NCBI RefSeq assembly: GCF_011602485.2
Contig: NZ_CP050022.2
Span: forward strand, 2,686,001-2,750,000
DNA length: 64,000 nucleotides
From: Bradyrhizobium sp. 1(2017)
GTDB taxonomy: Bacteria > Pseudomonadota > Alphaproteobacteria > Rhizobiales > Xanthobacteraceae
Direction of reading: 5' to 3'
Shown piece by piece: positions 62,410 to 64,000 of the stretch. Position 1 is the first letter of the stretch. Each line of letters starts with the position of its first letter. Both the position numbers and the translations under genes were made by a program. The notes under the pieces are model-generated. The model saw nothing but the letters and a program-made list of their open reading frames with translations, had not been told where the DNA came from and made no database searches.

Positions 62410-64000
62410 ATGGATCGTCTCGTCGCTCTTGCCGTCAACCGGCGCTTCCTGATGGTCGGCATGTTCGTCGCTGTCTTGATCGGCGGCCTGATCGCGTTCA
62501 ACCAGCTCAACATCGAGGCCTATCCCGACCCGACCCCGCCCATGGTCGACATCGTGACGCAGAGTCCCGGCCTGTCGGCGGAGGAGATCGAGCGCTACAT
62601 CACGATCCCGATCGAGACCCAGGTCGCAGGTCTGAAGAACATCACGACCATCCGTACCATCTCGCTGTACGGCCTTTCCGACGTCAAAATCCAGTTCTCC
62701 TTCGCCTACACCTATGACGAGGCCCAGCAGCAGGTCTTGAACCGGCTGGCGCAGCTTTCGCCGCTGCCGGGCAATGTGCAGCCGCAGATCTCGCCGCTCA
62801 GCCCGATCGGCGAGATCTTCCGCTATCGTCTGGTGGGCCCGCCGAACTACAGCGTGCTCGACCTCAAGACCATCCAGGACTGGATCCTCCAGCGTCGTTT
62901 CCGCGCCGTGCCCGGCGTGATCGACGTCACCGGGTGGGGCGGCAGGAGCAAGACCTACGAGATCCAGGTCGACTTCAACAAGCTGGTCGCCAACGGTCTG
63001 ACGCTGCCGCAATTGCTCCAGGCGGTTGGCAACTCCAACGTCAACGTCGGCGGCAACACCGTCAATATCGGCCAGCAATCGGCCGTGGTGCGCGGTGTCG
63101 GCCTGATCCGCTCGATCGACGATCTCGCGAACACCATGGTGGCGCAGAGCGGCGGCAATCCCGTGCTTGTCAAGGATGTCGCAACGGTCACGGTCGGCCA
63201 AAATCCGCGTCTCGGCATCGCCGGTCTCAACGATTCCGACGACATCGTGCAGGGCATCGTCCTGATGCGCCGCGGCGAGCAGAGCACGCCCACCATCAAG
63301 CGGGTCGAACAACTCGTCCAGCAGATCAACAATTCCTCCATCCTGCCGCCGGGCGTGCGCATCGAGCGCATCTACGACCGCAAGGACCTGATCGACCTCA
63401 CCACCCACACCGTGCTGCACAACATGGTCGTCGGCATTCTGCTGATCGTGCTGCTGCAGTGGATGTTCCTCGGCGATCTCCGCAGCGCTTTGATCGTCGG
63501 CGCCACCATTCCGTTCGCGCTGTTCTTCGCGGTGATCATCCTGGTGCTGCGCGGGGAATCGGCCAATTTGCTGTCGGTCGGCGCGATCGATTTCGGTCTG
63601 ATCGTGGACGCCACCGTCATCATGGTGGAGGCGATCTTCCGCCGCCTGACGCAGACGACGCCGATGTCGGAGACCGAGCAGATGTCGCCCGAGACGCTGT
63701 TCGGCATGAAGAGCCACGCCATCCTGAGCGCGGCCGCCGACGTCTCGCGATCGATCTTCTTCGCCGCGGCGATCATCATCGCGGCCTTTCTGCCGCTGTT
63801 CACGCTCTCCGGCGTCGAGGGCAACATCTTCGGGCCGATGGCCCGAACCTACGCCTATGCGCTGGCCGGCGGGCTGCTCGCGACGTTCACCGTTACGCCG
63901 GCGCTGTCCGCGATCATCCTGCCGGCACATGTGGAGGAGACCGAGACCAGGGTCATGCGGTTCCTGCACCGGGTGTATTCGCCGTTGCTACATTGGGCGG
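62410..64000 (+). CDS. RND efflux permease, heavy-metal/HAE type (partial, runs off the window)
   Basis: The first 530 residues of an AcrB/CusA-family inner-membrane pump are present; the 3' end is outside the window. The N-terminal helix (FLMVGMFVAVLIGGLIAF) is followed by IEAYPDPTPPMVDIVTQSPGLSAEEIERYIT, typical of the family, then a porter domain and helices. The segment SVGAIDFGLIVDATVIMVE in TM4 matches the heavy-metal (CusA/CzcA) pattern. It could export metal cations or another substrate, using proton motive force. Confidence 0.92.
   Translation, partial: MDRLVALAVNRRFLMVGMFVAVLIGGLIAFNQLNIEAYPDPTPPMVDIVTQSPGLSAEEIERYITIPIETQVAGLKNITTIRTISLYGLSDVKIQFSFAYTYDEAQQQVLNRLAQLSPLPGNVQPQISPLSPIGEIFRYRLVGPPNYSVLDLKTIQDWILQRRFRAVPGVIDVTGWGGRSKTYEIQVDFNKLVANGLTLPQLLQAVGNSNVNVGGNTVNIGQQSAVVRGVGLIRSIDDLANTMVAQSGGNPVLVKDVATVTVGQNPRLGIAGLNDSDDIVQGIVLMRRGEQSTPTIKRVEQLVQQINNSSILPPGVRIERIYDRKDLIDLTTHTVLHNMVVGILLIVLLQWMFLGDLRSALIVGATIPFALFFAVIILVLRGESANLLSVGAIDFGLIVDATVIMVEAIFRRLTQTTPMSETEQMSPETLFGMKSHAILSAAADVSRSIFFAAAIIIAAFLPLFTLSGVEGNIFGPMARTYAYALAGGLLATFTVTPALSAIILPAHVEETETRVMRFLHRVYSPLLHWA

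Overview
The window looks like chromosome of a Bradyrhizobium-type alphaproteobacterium (family Nitrobacteraceae). This is inferred from the high G+C content, the strong G/C bias at third codon positions, a hopanoid locus in the hpnC-D-E-shc-G / hpnH-ispH / hpnN / hpnO arrangement, a 2-methylhopanoid gene (hpnP) set between eutB and eutC, and many palindromic intergenic repeats of a kind common in that group. No rRNA, tRNA, CRISPR array, phage or insertion sequence was seen. The right edge cuts through an RND permease gene.

Layout. 162-6859: a three-gene operon of two transglutaminase-fold proteins and a circularly permuted ATP-grasp/alpha-E protein, the first gene also carrying a DUF2126 amidoligase domain; this is a predicted, poorly characterised peptide-ligation system. 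7067-14890: metabolic genes, namely an HD-domain protein, an Asp-nucleophile alpha/beta hydrolase, GTP cyclohydrolase I (folE), a Rieske-flavoprotein fusion, HdeD-like and LapA-like membrane proteins, a branched-chain-amino-acid-type binding protein and an acyl-CoA dehydrogenase. 15068-18548: a GT-C-like membrane protein of less G+C-biased composition and a chemoreceptor.

18771-40739: the hopanoid region. It contains eutB, hpnP (C-2 methylase), eutC and an MMPL-type exporter; two secreted proteins of unknown function and a small cysteine-rich protein; then hpnC-hpnD-hpnE-shc-hpnG (farnesyl diphosphate to squalene to hopene, then adenosylhopane cleavage). Facing this run are hpnH (adenosylhopane synthase) and ispH (last step of the MEP pathway). 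After these come hpnN (hopanoid transporter), a DUF2147 protein and hpnO (aminobacteriohopanetriol synthase). Together they cover precursor supply, cyclisation, side-chain extension, amination, methylation and transport.

40859-43579 (minus): an ECF sigma/anti-sigma pair with an amicyanin-like cupredoxin and a Tat-exported metallophosphoesterase. 43758-49368: an alpha/beta hydrolase, a GMC oxidoreductase, an M20 amidohydrolase and a PiT phosphate transporter.

49467-58033: a DNA-damage island. A radical SAM protein and a DUF4130-UdgX fusion diverge from imuA-imuB-dnaE2, and one alphaproteobacterial LexA box (GAAC-N7-GAAC) lies between them. dnaE2 carries what looks like an in-frame insertion of a 108-bp palindromic repeat. 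58215-64000: an SDR, a small membrane protein, an apparently circularly permuted family III CoA-transferase, and an RND adaptor with a partial heavy-metal-type RND permease.
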